Source: Amborella trichopoda
Lineage: Eukaryota; Streptophyta; Magnoliopsida; Amborellales; Amborellaceae
NCBI RefSeq assembly: GCF_000471905.2
Contig: NW_006495273.1
Span: 2,397,638 to 2,461,637 of the forward strand
DNA: 64,000 nucleotides
Direction of reading: 5' to 3'
The notes under the pieces were generated by a model. The model saw only the letters and a list, made by a program, of their open reading frames with translations. It made no database searches and had not been told where the DNA came from. A program made the translations under genes and the position numbers. Positions within the stretch are counted from its first letter, which is position 1; each line of letters starts with the position of its first letter. Of the stretch, positions 35,961 to 56,308 are shown piece by piece.

Positions 35961-36399
35961 CCTACTAAAGCCCTACAATAAGTGAAAGTTGAAAATAAGA
36001 AATCCAGATAATCTGCCATAAAAAAATCATGGTAATGAATCAATGAAAATGCAAATATTGGAGTGCGCAGAAGTTAGGTGAAGAGGAGAGGAGACCCTAG
36101 CTTTGAGTAATTTTCGTGGGGATTAAAGTGCTTTTTGCTGGAAATTTCTTGGTTTGAAGGTTTAAGTTTTTGCCCCTTCTTTTTTTGTCTAGTTCATGGC
36201 ATTGTATGTGAGCGGAGTTGGATTATGAATTCCCGCTCGTTTTCATGGGATGGAGTTGGATTATGAAGTCCCGCTGGTTTTCATGGGATTGAATGTGAGG
36301 TTAGGAGATTATGTATTTTACTTGGAGGATATTATGAAAATGGAGGAGTTTTACTTTGGTGTTTTTTCAAAAAAAAAAAAAGAAAAAAGAAGAGACTAT

Positions 36400-36605
36400 T
36401 TACCTTTGATGCATGGAGGTTACAATTATTTACAATCATACGAAGTGAAATTTGATAGCTTGAGTGTGTCACAAAGTTTGAAAAAATTTCTTTTAAACTT
36501 TGAGCTTGGTCAATGAAATAAATGCAGCCACCCACTTTCACATTCAATAGTTAAGATTAATTGTGAGCATCTTATACCAAAGTTAAATGGTCTCATTAAA
36601 TACTT
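36400..36605. repeat. MITE family B copy
   Basis: Left end 'gagactatttacctttga' and right end 'ataccaaagttaaatggtctcat', with the interior words 'aaatttgatagcttg' and 'gtgtgtcacaaagtttg' shared with the segment duplicated near exon 5. Confidence 0.6.
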
Positions 36606-37202
36606 TCCCCATACTATAGTGTAAACATAAAGGAGTCATGATGACAAGTCTCCACAAAGTGATGTCTTGATTTCCACTTCTACCACGTGTAGAAGACCCC
36701 TTGCCCATCCGAACTACCAAAAATAAATAAATAAATAGTGTAAACATGAGGAGAGGTCTCCGCTCATGAGATGTGTTTCTCAAGCTCCCCCCTCATAAAA
36801 TGGGTTATCGCCTACTAAACTCGTGTTGACATTAAAATGGGTATGACAAAGCTTGGATTCCATTACATGCTTTAAAATTTATTAACCATCGCTTGGTTCA
36901 TATCTTTTCATCCAACCGTTGTTTGGGAATCTATGAGAATCGTGTTACCTTTTCCAACTATTACAGCTAATTCATAGAGATACATCTCACATTTTCTTTG
37001 TTGAGTTGTAGGTTTTGAGGAAGCCCATAATTTTTCAACTTCCAATTCACCCCCAAGAAGTCAAAAGAGACAAAAGGACGTAAATTTCCTTTGATAATTT
37101 CTATGATTTTGAAGCCAGATATGGCACATGCATTGCAGTAAATATGGAAAAAGATTTTGAAAAGCAAATATTTAAAGGGAAGGTATACGAACTATACATT
37201 GG

Positions 37203-37461
37203 TTGGTATGATCAGTATCACTCCATGATAGAATGATTCTGAACATGGCAACATTCATATGACAATTCCATGAACAAAATGTGGGTTTCAAACCATTTAT
37301 GTCAACCATTACTTTTACACATGGAAACCATTTGGTATGATCAGTTTCACTCCATGATAGAATGATTCTGGTCATGGCAACATTCATATGACAATTCCAT
37401 GAACAAAATGTGGATTTCAAACCATTTATCTCAACCATTACTTTTACACATGGAAACCATT
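37203..37461. repeat. 2 x 129 bp tandem duplication
   Basis: Both units start 'ttggtatgatcagt' and run through 'ccatgatagaatgattctg' to 'acacatggaaaccatt', with about five differences. It lies roughly 320 bp beyond the stop codon of the CDPK gene. Confidence 0.9.
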
Positions 37462-37778
37462 ATTTACACGTTTAACTCCTGTTCAATGAACATAACAACG
37501 GAAAAGCAAATTGAAAGAAATCTATTAAATAGTGTTATTATTTATTAACACCAATAATATCACACGAAAGCAAAGGACTAAAACCATGATATGACCCACA
37601 CATTTTCGATCTGTTGAAACTGAAAACTGATAGCAACTCAGAGGGGACAGATAGAGCACAAGTCTTCCAAATGTTTGGGCTCATGGACCTGTGTCAGTAT
37701 ACAGGACAGTGAAGCTCAAGCCAAAATGTCTTCTTTTCGCATTGGAATTATTCCGTTCGCATTGGCTTCTTGGGTTGT

Positions 37779-46076
<8,298 letters not shown>

Positions 46077-46860
46077 TGTATTGAGACTACAGAGATGTCA
46101 AAGTGCTTTTTATAGAGAGAGAAAGGTTGAAGTGCTTGGTGACAGCGCAGCGGGCGTGCAGTGGGATTTTAAAGCGAAAATGATACAAGGGATGAGAGAA
46201 AGTGGGATTTAGAGAGATAATGATACAAGGGATGAGAGAAAGAAGAGAGAGATTAAAGATTTTAGAGAGAGAATGATACAAGGGATGAGAAAGAGAAGAG
46301 AGAGATTAAAAATTGACTGCAGCGAATACAAAAGGGTTTTATAGAGCGAATACAAAAGGGTTTTAGAGAGAGAAAGCCAAACGAGCATGGGAGTCAGGTA
46401 ACTAAAGATAAGCGGACAGCAATGGCAGAGCGCCTTTTTGAGAGAAGGATCAAAACGTGCCCATGGCAAGAAAGTGAAGAAGTAATTGCGACGAGGATTG
46501 CAGAGTAGCTTTAAGAGAGAGAAAAACACGATTACAGATGAGAAAGAAAGAGAGATTAGTTGATCATTAAAGCCATACTCATGCTCCTCTAGAGGGAGAG
46601 TTCAAAGCAGAGCTGATAAGAGAGGTGATTAGTTGCAGTGTAGTTTTCAACTTTTGAGAGAGAGAGAGAGAGAGAGAGTTGATGAGAGAGAAAGCCAGAG
46701 AAGAGTTGATGAGAGAGAAAGAGAAAGAGAAAGGGAAAGCTTTGGTATAAATGCGCACAAAGTAAAGAGAGCGAGAGAATGACTTGTGGAGCGATCACAG
46801 GAATCCATTACCGAAATGCCTCACCAGAAAGCGAGAGTAGAGTGTACGTGCTAAGAACGC
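46077..46860 (-). promoter_or_regulatory. CDPK upstream region, CT-rich leader and promoter
   Basis: On the coding (minus) strand this is dominated by CTCTCT runs. TATAAAA at 46343-46337 could start a leader of about 230-270 bases. A second TATAAAA at about 46113-46107 is too close to the ATG to serve it well. A 22-base unit (on the plus strand 'aatgatacaagggatgagaa', with 'g' variants) occurs three times at about 46179, 46219 and 46272. A 'gcgaatacaaaagggtttta' unit occurs twice at about 46322-46365. Transcription start sites are not known. Confidence 0.45.
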
Positions 46861-47016
46861 TTTAGCTTTCATCCTAAATGACATCTAAAACCCTAACCTT
46901 TATACAAATGCTACAACTGTCCCAAACTCGTTTTAACCTACTACTCTAGGGTAAATTAGGGTTGAAATCTCTTACCAAAGTCGGTTAAGGGGTCAAATGA
47001 TCCTAATTAATTAATG

Positions 47017-47400
47017 GAAAAAGTTTATATAAGGTTGCAGCCTTCAAATATATAAATATGGATGCACCTCAAAAATCAATCGAAAAAGGTTGTTTAAATG
47101 TTGAAGAACCTTCTATCTCGACATCGAAATGTATGGCTATGAAAAAAAAAAAGGATTTTGAATCTCATAAATAGTCACTGTCTTACAACACATTATCTAG
47201 ACTGTCAATTTTCAAGATTTTCATATATTTATAGATCTACTTGATTTTAACTATTTTTTTAGTTTAAAATTTTATAATTAGATATGAAAATAGATTTTGA
47301 GATAATCTTGAGAATATTTTATATCAAAATTACATGTTATGATAAATTTTGAAGGTGTGCTTTAATTGGATTGTTTAAGGTTGCAACCTTATGAAAACCA
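47017..47400 (+). repeat. MITE family A copy, nearly complete
   Basis: It starts 'aaagtttatataaggttgca' and ends 'gtttaaggttgcaaccttat', with all internal landmarks present. A 'ttaattaat'-like word occurs on both sides and may be a target duplication. Confidence 0.7.
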
Positions 47401-47499
47401 TACCCTTAATTAATACTTGATGATTTTTTTTTTTATATAGGTGAGGTCGGTTGTAACATTAAATAATCAAATCAATACACGCTTTTGAACCTTTTCATA

Positions 47500-47810
47500 T
47501 GATATCATTTTACTGTTGACATTTTTTAAGGATGACCCAAGAACCTAATTTGATTTTAATTATAAATTTTAGACTCCAAAAATGGTTCAAATCATCTATA
47601 AACACATGAAAATATTGCAAATGAACGGTCTGGTCCCAAGATGTACTACTTTTGGGACTTCAAATCTTTTTTTTTCTCCTATATTTATACATCTCAATAT
47701 CGATATGATCAATTCGATGGTTCTCAATATCAAATTAATATTTTTCCAATGGATTTTTGAGGTGCAACTTAATTCTACAATCTAATCTAAAGGTCAACCT
47801 TATATAATTT
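47500..47810 (-). repeat. MITE family A copy, reverse orientation
   Basis: 'tataaacacatgaaaatattg', 'acatctcaatatcgatatgatc', 'ggatttttgaggtgcaactt' and 'aaaggtcaaccttatataa' are family A landmarks in reverse. Confidence 0.6.
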
Positions 47811-47963
47811 TTCTCTTTTTATTTTATTTGAATGTTTTCATAAAATAAAAATTCTTAGTTTAAAATTGGGGAGGGTTATTTGTAATTCTGAACAAAAGGG
47901 TATTTTTTGTAATTGGGTCACCTGGGTCAAATTGCTAAGATATTTCATGTTGTCCATCCTTCC

Positions 47964-48240
47964 CCATGATTTAAAAAAGGATTGAGCAACACAAAAATCA
48001 ATTCGGATTGATGAATCGGCGGTCCGGATTGCCATTTCACTGTCAAAAATATACATGAAAAAATAGTGAATCAACAAAAAACCATATCAGTGAATTGAAT
48101 TTTACTGTAGTAAAATGTTGTTTTTAATGTAGCAAAGCGGCAATTTTAGTATAAAAAAATGTTATTTTTTAGCACAGGATGACCGATTCTATGGTCAAGC
48201 CAAGTGATCATGTGCCTATCAATGTTTTTTAAATCACTGG
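47964..48240. repeat. hAT-like MITE (family D), well preserved
   Basis: The left end 'ccatgatttaaaaaagg' and right end 'ttttttaaatcactgg' form terminal inverted repeats. The flanks read 'atccttcc' on the left and 'attccttcc' on the right, an 8-base target duplication if one base was inserted. 'gaatcggcggtccggatt' lies inside. It has no coding capacity. Confidence 0.65.
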
Positions 48241-48667
48241 ATTCCTTCCCAATTATAAAAAAGGATGGTTTAGAGGAGTCTTTATTAGTTTTTTAAGGTA
48301 CCCGAGTAGAATAAAAACAAAAAATAAACTACTAATTGATATCCTTTAGCCCCTTCGATAATTATTATAAAGGATTTTAACCTCTTGAATCGTATTTTTG
48401 TTTTTTTAACCTTTTACTATATAGTAGACGAGGTGATAAGGTCCGATGTATATAAGGGTATAATTGTCCTCTTATAAGACTGGATATTTTGGGCATCTGA
48501 ACTTATAACGCGGTATTTAAGAAAGGCAAGTAATGCGGTTCAAATTCCCGCGTGGTGGTGCAGGGCCATGCCTGCTAAGTGGTAACCCACTCTCGGACGA
48601 TTATACCCTTGTACGTGTCTCCTAGCCGATATTTATCAATATAACTTTTTATCTTTAATCTATTTTC

Positions 48668-49325
48668 CATTAAGTTGCATAAGGTTGCAACCTTAAACAA
48701 ACAAGGTAAAGCGCATCTCCAAATTTTATTATAAAATATAATTTTGTTATAAATTTTTTTTAGAATGGCTTGAGATTCTATTTTTATTTTTAATTATAAA
48801 ATTTAAGCTTTTAAAAGTGGTGTCAAATCAAATAAATCTATAAACACATAAAAATATTGAAAATAAATGGCCCAGATAATGTGTTGTGAGATGCATTATT
48901 TTTAAAAAAATTACTTTGTGCGGGCTGGACTACATAACTACATATGCGGTCCAAAAAAGTATAAAGCATTTCTCTTAAAGATGACACAAATAGGTGTTCC
49001 ATCTAAAACCAATGGACGCTAAGCTAACGATTTTCTTATGAGAATTATTATTTCTAGTTTTTAAACTTTACTTATTTTTTCATATTCATAATCTCCATGT
49101 TAGATATTACATGTATTTAAAAATTAAGTCAAAAAATCCATCTCAAAAATAGACTTACTAATAGGCCCACATTGCAGGCTTGACCGCATAGAAACCGGGT
49201 CTTTATTTTTAAGACTCGAAATCTTATTTTTTTTATTTATATATATCTCGATGTATGAATAATCAATTAGAGGGTTTTCCAACTAGCACCTTAATTCTAA
49301 AGTTGCAACCATAATTATATAAACT
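48668..49325 (-). repeat. MITE family A copy with a second insertion inside
   Basis: 'cataaggttgcaaccttaaac' starts the element and 'ctaaagttgcaaccataatt' ends it. Landmarks on both sides are interrupted at about 48909-49200 by unrelated DNA bearing 'tgcgggctgg' and 'gcaggcttgaccgcat' near its two edges. Confidence 0.55.
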
Positions 49326-49774
49326 TTTTGCTTTCATTAACCATGCAAAATTGATATTTATTTTCTTGAATTGACATGTTTCTCTCAAAAAGAATACAAT
49401 CATTTGAGTTATTTTTGTTCATGGACGTTGCAATCAAAGATGTGAGATAGAGGTGTCTATTAGGGGCTCTAAGTCTAAAAAAAAATAAAAATTTATCAAA
49501 ATATCGAAGAGAGGAATTATTATTCTAGCCAATTGTTACTATTTCCAACTAAAGATCATGTATTTTTTATAGATATTTTTAAATTCAAAAAAAATATATG
49601 AGTAAGATATTAAATTATTCAGCTCTTGTGGTTAAGTTGATAAATTTCTCAAAAATAAAAAAATTAAAAAAATCGAGCTTTGTGAACATACCAAAACTAT
49701 AATATAATTAGTATTTCACATTTGATGGTTAAAAGTGATTATGATTTCTTTATACTTAATATAAATAAGTTGGG

Positions 49775-50262
49775 CAAGCTTTTTATGCTTCCCCTGTGTA
49801 AAACTTCTATACTTCCTCCTAAGTCAAACCGTCTACTCTAAATGGACGGCTTAGATGGCCCCAATTACAATATCATATCTCTATACGATTTTATTTTTAA
49901 TTTTTTTTATACAAAAAATTTTGACACCAAAAATTGGGTGTCCACTCCTATAAAAAAGATAAAAAAATATTCTCAATAAAATAACTAAAATACCTTTTGA
50001 AAGTTTTAGGGGTATTTTGATCATTGTATTCTATCAAAAATATTTTTTAACATTTTGTTTAGGTGCATCCCATTAAAATAATGACACGTAGAAAATTTCA
50101 TATTCATATAATTAGTAGAAAAAAATTAAAAATAAAATACTTAGAGGCATCGGATCTAGATTAAATGATCAGTTGCTCATTTGATCTATAAATTGGACGG
50201 CTGGATGAAGGGAGAAGTATATATCTTTTATGATATAGGGGAGCATAGAAACGTTTTCCAAA
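49775..50262. repeat. MITE family C copy
   Basis: The left end 'tttttatgcttcccctgtg' and right end 'ataggggagcatagaaacg' are inverted. An inner pair ('ctctaaatggacggcttaga' and 'aaattggacggctgg') lies further in. It shares interior words with 28525-29010. Confidence 0.6.
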
Positions 50263-50365
50263 TAGTTTTATAGTATAAAATTCAATTTTCTTCTAAAAAA
50301 AAATTGAATCTACAAAGCCAGTCAAGATTTGGAAACTCTCAAACCCTAGTTTGGGTAGGAGTTGC

Positions 50366-50640
50366 AACAGGTCGGGTCTGGTCTGGTTCCAAAACCCGAA
50401 AAAATGGGATCCAAACCTGACTGGACCCATGTCCCAGCCAAACCGGACCCAACCCAAAAATTAAAATATCTATGAATTTAACTATATTTAAATATATTTC
50501 ATATATTGGGATTGAAAAAATATTACCCGACTCGGGCCCGAATTTTTGGAGACCCGACCCGCAGAGTCCAATTTTAGATCCATACCCGGACCCAGAACGG
50601 GTCTACCCCTTGAATCCCAGGTCGGGTCCGGGTCCATGCT
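50366..50640. repeat. inverted GC-rich repeat, CCGGACC/GGTCGGG words
   Basis: 'caggtcgggtctggtctgg' near the left edge and 'caggtcgggtccgggtcc' near the right, with 'cccgacccgcag' and 'tacccggacccag' inside an otherwise AT-rich core. The subterminal repeat style suggests a hAT-type element; ends are not defined. Confidence 0.4.
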
Positions 50641-50649
50641 ATAATTCCA

Positions 50650-52855
50650 ATTTCTTCAAACGGGATTGAAATCTTGCAATGCTATAATTCCAATTTCTTC
50701 CTTTGATCTCACCTAACAGTTTAATTGTAGCTTTTAGTTTGTCCTTTCGGTGTAGCATTGAGCAATAGGATATCAAAAAGTTCGCAGCTTTTACTGTCAT
50801 AAATAAGACCTTCCCAAATTACGATTTTTTCTTCAAATTCTGGAAGTATTTTTCGCATTATACTACAATACATAAAGCTAAATTTACAGTGATATCACCT
50901 CAGCAAGGATGTATTCTTGGTCTCTAGTTCATATTGGTCGGGGTAAGATCTTCTTTACATGTTTAATACTTTTTTTAGGGATGTTTGTATGTATTTATTT
51001 TCACTACTGATAATACATTGTTTCAAAAAGTTAATTTTGACAATGAATTATCTATTGTTTAGAAAAGTTCATCATACAATTATCTAAAATAAACTTATAG
51101 GTAGTTTTATGGATAATTTTTTTTTTTAAAGGTAATTTTTACTTTATTCACAATAATTTGTTGAGAATCGCATTTTTTTATATAGGAAATAGTTCAAAAT
51201 ACAAGTAAATTGTCAAAAATTAAATAATTAAATAATATGATGCACATACAACACATGTACCAAAAATTATGTAGATTATATTTGTTTAAGATAATTTCAG
51301 ATAGAAACATCAAACAGGCCCTTAGGTAGGTAATTATGAGCATTAAAAGTGTAACAAGACTAAAACTCTTGATATTTATTCTATAGACGAATGTTTTTTT
51401 TGGGGGGCTCAAATTCAATTCTTAGTCCTGCATGTAAGTCAGTTTCAGATGACATCCTTATCGATCTCAGCAACCACTATGTTCTTCTAGAAAGAAAAAA
51501 AGAAAAAAAGAAAAGGTCCGAAAAGTCAAATGACGTCTAATCCAAAGGGGACTCTAAACTGTCGATCAACCATTTTCTTTTGCAAGACCTAGATTTTATG
51601 AAAATAAAATGAAGTGTCACCTCATATTACCCAGAAAGTACTTTTATTAATGAAAATCTCTATAATGGCTCTAAAATAATTTTTTGACATTGACAATAAA
51701 GTTTGATACTCATAGAGCTGAACAGGATATGTGAACACTTATTTTTTTAAAAAAATAGACGATTTAGATAATTTGTTACAACATAAACTATATTTAGATA
51801 TTGAAATCTTAATTTTTTTTTTTTACAATCATAATGTTTAAGTTAAGATTATCGATGTAAAAGTTTTCTTATGCTTGACTTACAATTTTTGATGAGTTAT
51901 GAAGTGAGAAGTTACTTATTTTGATAGGGCTGCAGCCCAATCAAACAATTTGCCAAATGTAAAACTTATGCTCCTCTGGATCAAATTTGAATTAGAGGAA
52001 AGTCTCTTAAATCGGCTTTTCATTCAAAACGAATTGAAGATTTATTTTGGAATCAGGAGCTGATGAGGAGATTTTTTTTTTTTCTTCTTTCTTCTTTATT
52101 TAACCTATTTTTGAGGTGGGGGAAATTTGTTTTTGCCCTTTGAAACACCGAAGTCCTACAATTCCCCTCTTAAAAGCGCATGCATGATGTACTTCGGAGT
52201 AGATTGTATATCTACTGACAAAACACGAATTTATGAGGCCTTTTTGGGTTGAAAATTTCGCAATTTTTTTTTGATTCACCAGATGAAGAATTTTTTTAAA
52301 AAATATATATTTAATTTTGGGCTCTTAAAAAGCTTAGATCTGACAATCCATCAAATGGATAATCAACATTCACTATAAGAACATACATTCATATGTATGA
52401 TTTTTAGGGAAAAAATGCCCTCTTCTTTTTATTGATCACTGAGATGAATAATGAATATTTGAAATTCTTGGGGTCAAACAAATTTGACTATGTGGCTGTT
52501 TCACCCGTGGAAGCCAAAGATTTTTTTCCTTAAAAGATAATGCTAACATACTCTTAATTAGAATTCCCATTATTTTAAAATAATGTGCCTCAAGTCAGAA
52601 ATCATTTTGAAAATATCAGCCATTTCTCTGTTTGTTGGGCTTGGTAATTTAAAAGAAAATGAAATACTACAACACTTGTTTTTTGGAACAAATGCTTAAA
52701 TATTTTTGAAATGAGTGTCACATTGATGTTTTAGAAAGCTTAATTTCAACAAACACTTGCTACACCAATGTCCATTTTGGTTCTGTAGTCTCTATTTACA
52801 TCGCCAAAAATCTCTCCCTCAATTCGATTTTTAGTTTGGACTGGGCTCGGCCTCA
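50650..52855. other. intergenic, nothing firm
   Basis: AT-rich DNA without conserved coding signal. A possible family A relative lies at about 51710-51960, ending 'ttttgatagggctgcagccc', the same style of end as at 55668. Confidence 0.5.
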
Positions 52856-53480
52856 GATTTACCATTCAAGCTAGGCTCGGGCTACAAATTGTTATCAAGA
52901 TTGCACTGATTCGTATAGGGTTTGGCCATCCAAGCTAGGGCCGGACCAAAAATTTGGGACCCAACTCATACAAGGATTGGCCCTTAGTTATCAAGATCGG
53001 ACCGAATCGGTGGTCTGAATGTCAACCGGTGCTTTGATTGTTTCGGTCAGTTAAAATTAACGTTTGACCGCTTTAACTAGTCAGACCATCCATTTTTAAT
53101 TGATTCGACCAGCTATGTACATTTGCTCAAATTTTTTAATATATTTCAACTATTATGATTATTTTTTATTTTTTTTACAAAAATCTGGTCCAATCAATTA
53201 GAGCAGTGGTGGGACTAGTTTTCACTAAGCCTCATAATACCAGTTTGGCCGGACCCACTGGCAGGCCTAATGTTTGATAAAAAGACTGCTTTGCAATTCA
53301 GGCTCTCAAGGGCTTTAAGCCTGGTCCAGCCCATTGGTGCAGCAAGCTAGGCCGATATATGCTGCTTCTTACCTATCACCCCTCCCCCTTTACACCTTAC
53401 CTGTCCAGGTCTTATGGGGCCAGGTCATGGATGCATGCCTAGTGCTTGGCTCGATAAGCAAATTACATGGCTCGGGCTTT
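52856..53480. repeat. degenerate GGGCTCGG / GGACCGAATCGG repeat block
   Basis: Repeated words 'aagctaggctcggg', 'atcggaccgaatcggtgg' and 'ggccggacccactgg' in mixed orientation. Probably eroded hAT-type non-autonomous elements. No gene is seen. Confidence 0.3.
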
Positions 53481-53619
53481 AGCCACCTGGCTCATTGCAA
53501 TCCCTACTTATAGGAGACAAGAAGGTTGCTTCATCCATTCTCAAACCTTGGATAAGGTTTCAGACTACCATGACTCTAATAACGTAATAACAAATTGTTA
53601 CTTTCACATAACATCCGTA

Positions 53620-53760
53620 ATAGGAAGGGGACTCGGGGTAGCACCCTCATGCCTAGTTACCACGTCTTGGTTTTGAATCCCGCTCTAATCTATATGAAAA
53701 AGGGCAATGAGTTGTCTTCCCTACTGAATTACCCCCCCCCCAAAAAAAAAAAAACCATTA
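53620..53760 (+). repeat. possible tRNA-derived SINE
   Basis: 'ggttttgaatcccgc' resembles a polymerase III B box. It is followed by about 40 bp, then 'ctgaattacccccccc' and a 12-base A run. The ending is shared with 10055-10140. No convincing A box was found, so this is tentative. Confidence 0.4.
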
Positions 53761-54320
53761 CTCAAATTTCCGTAAACAAAAGCTGAAATTTTGATGACCA
53801 ACTAATCTTTGTATAATTTTCTCTTTTTCCCCTCTTATACTGAATGCGCTGGCACATACTATGCTTGCCTTCAATAAATTATGCCCTCCAATGAATTAGA
53901 TGCGAGGTGCCGTTACACCTCCCTAAGATTATGAGATAGCAAAGGTCAATCAATCTCGTAATTTTTTAGGTATGTTATCTTTGTGAAAGAGAGAATCGCC
54001 ACTTTAAGTGTGACAAATGAGAATATTAGAATATGAGAGAGAGATGTTCCGGTCTCTTCAAGCATCGCATAATTCCTAGCCCCCTCATGCATATCCACCT
54101 CGAATCTAATTCTTAATGCAGTTTCTATAAGGCCTTGGATTTATAAAAACGAAGTAAAACCTCTTATTGAATCCTCCTTTAGAAGGCTCTTGGGCATTGA
54201 AAGTCTTCACGAGTACTAAAATCAATTTTCAACACCAACTAAAAAATTTGAAGCTAAAAAATGAGTACAGATCTTCCAGAACTGTGAACACTTATTTTTA
54301 GGGTGAAATTGTCGGTCTAA

Positions 54321-54530
54321 ATAAGGTGATAAGTAGGGGCTGAGATAATTGATTGGAAGATTTTCCAACCCAAGAAGTAAAATATTTGGTGAGTTTTGGG
54401 ATAAGGTTTTGAGTGCAGCCCCTAAGAAGATAAGGTGATAAGTAAGAGCTGAGATAATTGATTGGAAGATTTTCCAACCCAAGAAGTAAAATATTTGGTG
54501 AGTTTTGAGATAAGGTTTTGGGTGCAGCCC
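54321..54530. repeat. tandem duplication, 109 bp period
   Basis: Copies at 54321 and 54430 both begin 'ataaggtgataagta' and contain 'ttggaagattttccaaccc' and 'gtaaaatatttggtgag', with about four differences. Confidence 0.9.
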
Positions 54531-54877
54531 TATCAAAATATTTTCCTTTCTATATAGCCTCATAAAATCATATCCACATTTTCATTAATCTTCCAAATGG
54601 ATTATTTTCTTGTCCTTTACTTTTCAAGAGAGAGATGCAAAGCATGGGTCCCAGCAATACGTGGAGGTCCACCAATACGACAAAATGCACTTCGACTGCT
54701 ATTGCAACTCGCACGAGAAAAGCGAGGATTGCGCGTGAAGGACGTAACGGCGTTTATGTGTGTGCATTATTGCAGAAACGCGTACATGGACATAACGAGG
54801 GAAAATAACACAATTACTTCAAAACAAATAATCTACAAGTCACTGCCCTTTAAATTACAATTATATATGGCTGTGGT

Positions 54878-55262
54878 TTGCATAAGGTTGCAACTTCAAA
54901 CAATCCAATTAAGGTGCACCTATCAATTTTATCACAAATATAATTTTGGTATAATTTTTTTTTAAAATGGCTTCAGAATCTATTTTTATATCTAATTATA
55001 GGCTTGTAAACTTTAAACATGGTTCAAATCAAGTAAATCTAAAAACACATGAAAATCTTGAAATTGGACGGTCTAAATAATGTGTTGCAAGAAACACTAT
55101 TTCACGGACTCAAAATCATTTTTTCTTTTCATATTCATATATCTCAATGTCGAGATGATCAATTGTAAGGTTTTCCAATATCGAGACAACCTTTATGATG
55201 GATATTTTAGGTGCGTCTCTGATTCTACATTTTAAGGTTGCAACCTCATATAAACTTTTTCC
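54878..55262 (-). repeat. MITE family A copy, reverse orientation, nearly complete
   Basis: It starts 'cataaggttgcaacttc' and ends 'aaggttgcaacctcatataa', with 'acacatgaaaatcttgaaa', 'ctcaatgtcgagatgatc' and 'ggtgcgtctctgattcta' inside. Confidence 0.7.
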
Positions 55263-55667
55263 ATTATATAATGACTTGTGATGGATGAACTTTCTAACTA
55301 TATGATTTATTTTTAAATAAAAGTTATTTTATTTTTAATATCTTCTCATTAAATAAGGGTATTTTTGTAGATATAACTAAAAAGACAAGATATATTTTTG
55401 TCATCTTCATAAGGTGTAAAGTTGAAAATTTTATTAAAAGACAAAGGTATTAACCAATTAAGTTTCAAGGCACTAACTTGTAAATATCATTATATTTTTT
55501 AAAAAATTTCAAATTTATTTTTACATAATGGTTAAGTTGGCTATTAAAATAATTTATTAAACAAACAATAATGAATTTTTTTATATACATCCATTACAAC
55601 ATATTCTACCATTAACTTTTGTTTTTCAAGGGTTGTTCACAAACCCTTATTTTAAAAGAAAATGTTT

Positions 55668-56050
55668 TGATAGGACTGCAGCCTTTATCAAAATAAGTAA
55701 GCCTCAACTAAAAACTAATAAAAAATAGTAAGTTTGCCATTAGAAGATCTTCAAATCGATCATCTTGGCCTTGACCATTATGTTTGAGAAAAAATAAAAA
55801 GATTTCAAGCACTAAAGCGATGCATATTATAACACATTATCTAGACCTTGTATTTCACCTTAAAAGAAGTGTTCATAGATCCACAAGATTCATACACTTT
55901 TTTGAGCTTCAAATTTCATAGTCGATGTTGAAAATTAATTTTAGAACCATCATGAAGATTTTTGAAGTCTAAAGTATTTTCCGGATGAAGATTCATGGTG
56001 AGGCTTTACTTTGTTTTCAGAAAGCCTAAGCCTTATAGAAACTGCATCCG
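55668..56050 (+). repeat. MITE family A relative (GGCTGCAGCC-ended subfamily)
   Basis: It begins 'ttttgataggactgcagcct' and carries 'cgatcatcttggccttgacc', 'attataacacattatctagacc' and 'gtgaggctttactttg'. The family A interior is coupled to a variant end. Confidence 0.55.
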
Positions 56051-56308
56051 TCTTTAAAAATAACGTTCGGAATATCCATATCCAGGATGTGTGATCCGGA
56101 TTGATTTAATATACGTTATCAACTTCCATTTCAATTCAATGGGACTTGTTCAGTTCTATGATCATGGTCACATAACTAAGGCAATTTCCCCATGATTTAT
56201 TTTTTAGTATTTTTTATTTTTAGACATTAATTATATTTCTCCCTTAAAGAATACACTAAATTGGATCATAATCCTTATCCAAATCTAGAATGTTTTAACT
56301 TCGCGATA

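Noticed and set aside
37172..37438. Minus-strand open frame with two similar halves
   Set aside because: Produced by the 129 bp tandem duplication, not by a repeat protein.
48530..48600. tRNA or SINE with a B-box-like 'ggttcaaattcccgc'
   Set aside because: No cloverleaf or correctly spaced A box could be found.
54222..54563. Minus-strand open frame of 113 codons with an internal repeat
   Set aside because: The repeat simply reflects the 109 bp DNA duplication; no coding signature.
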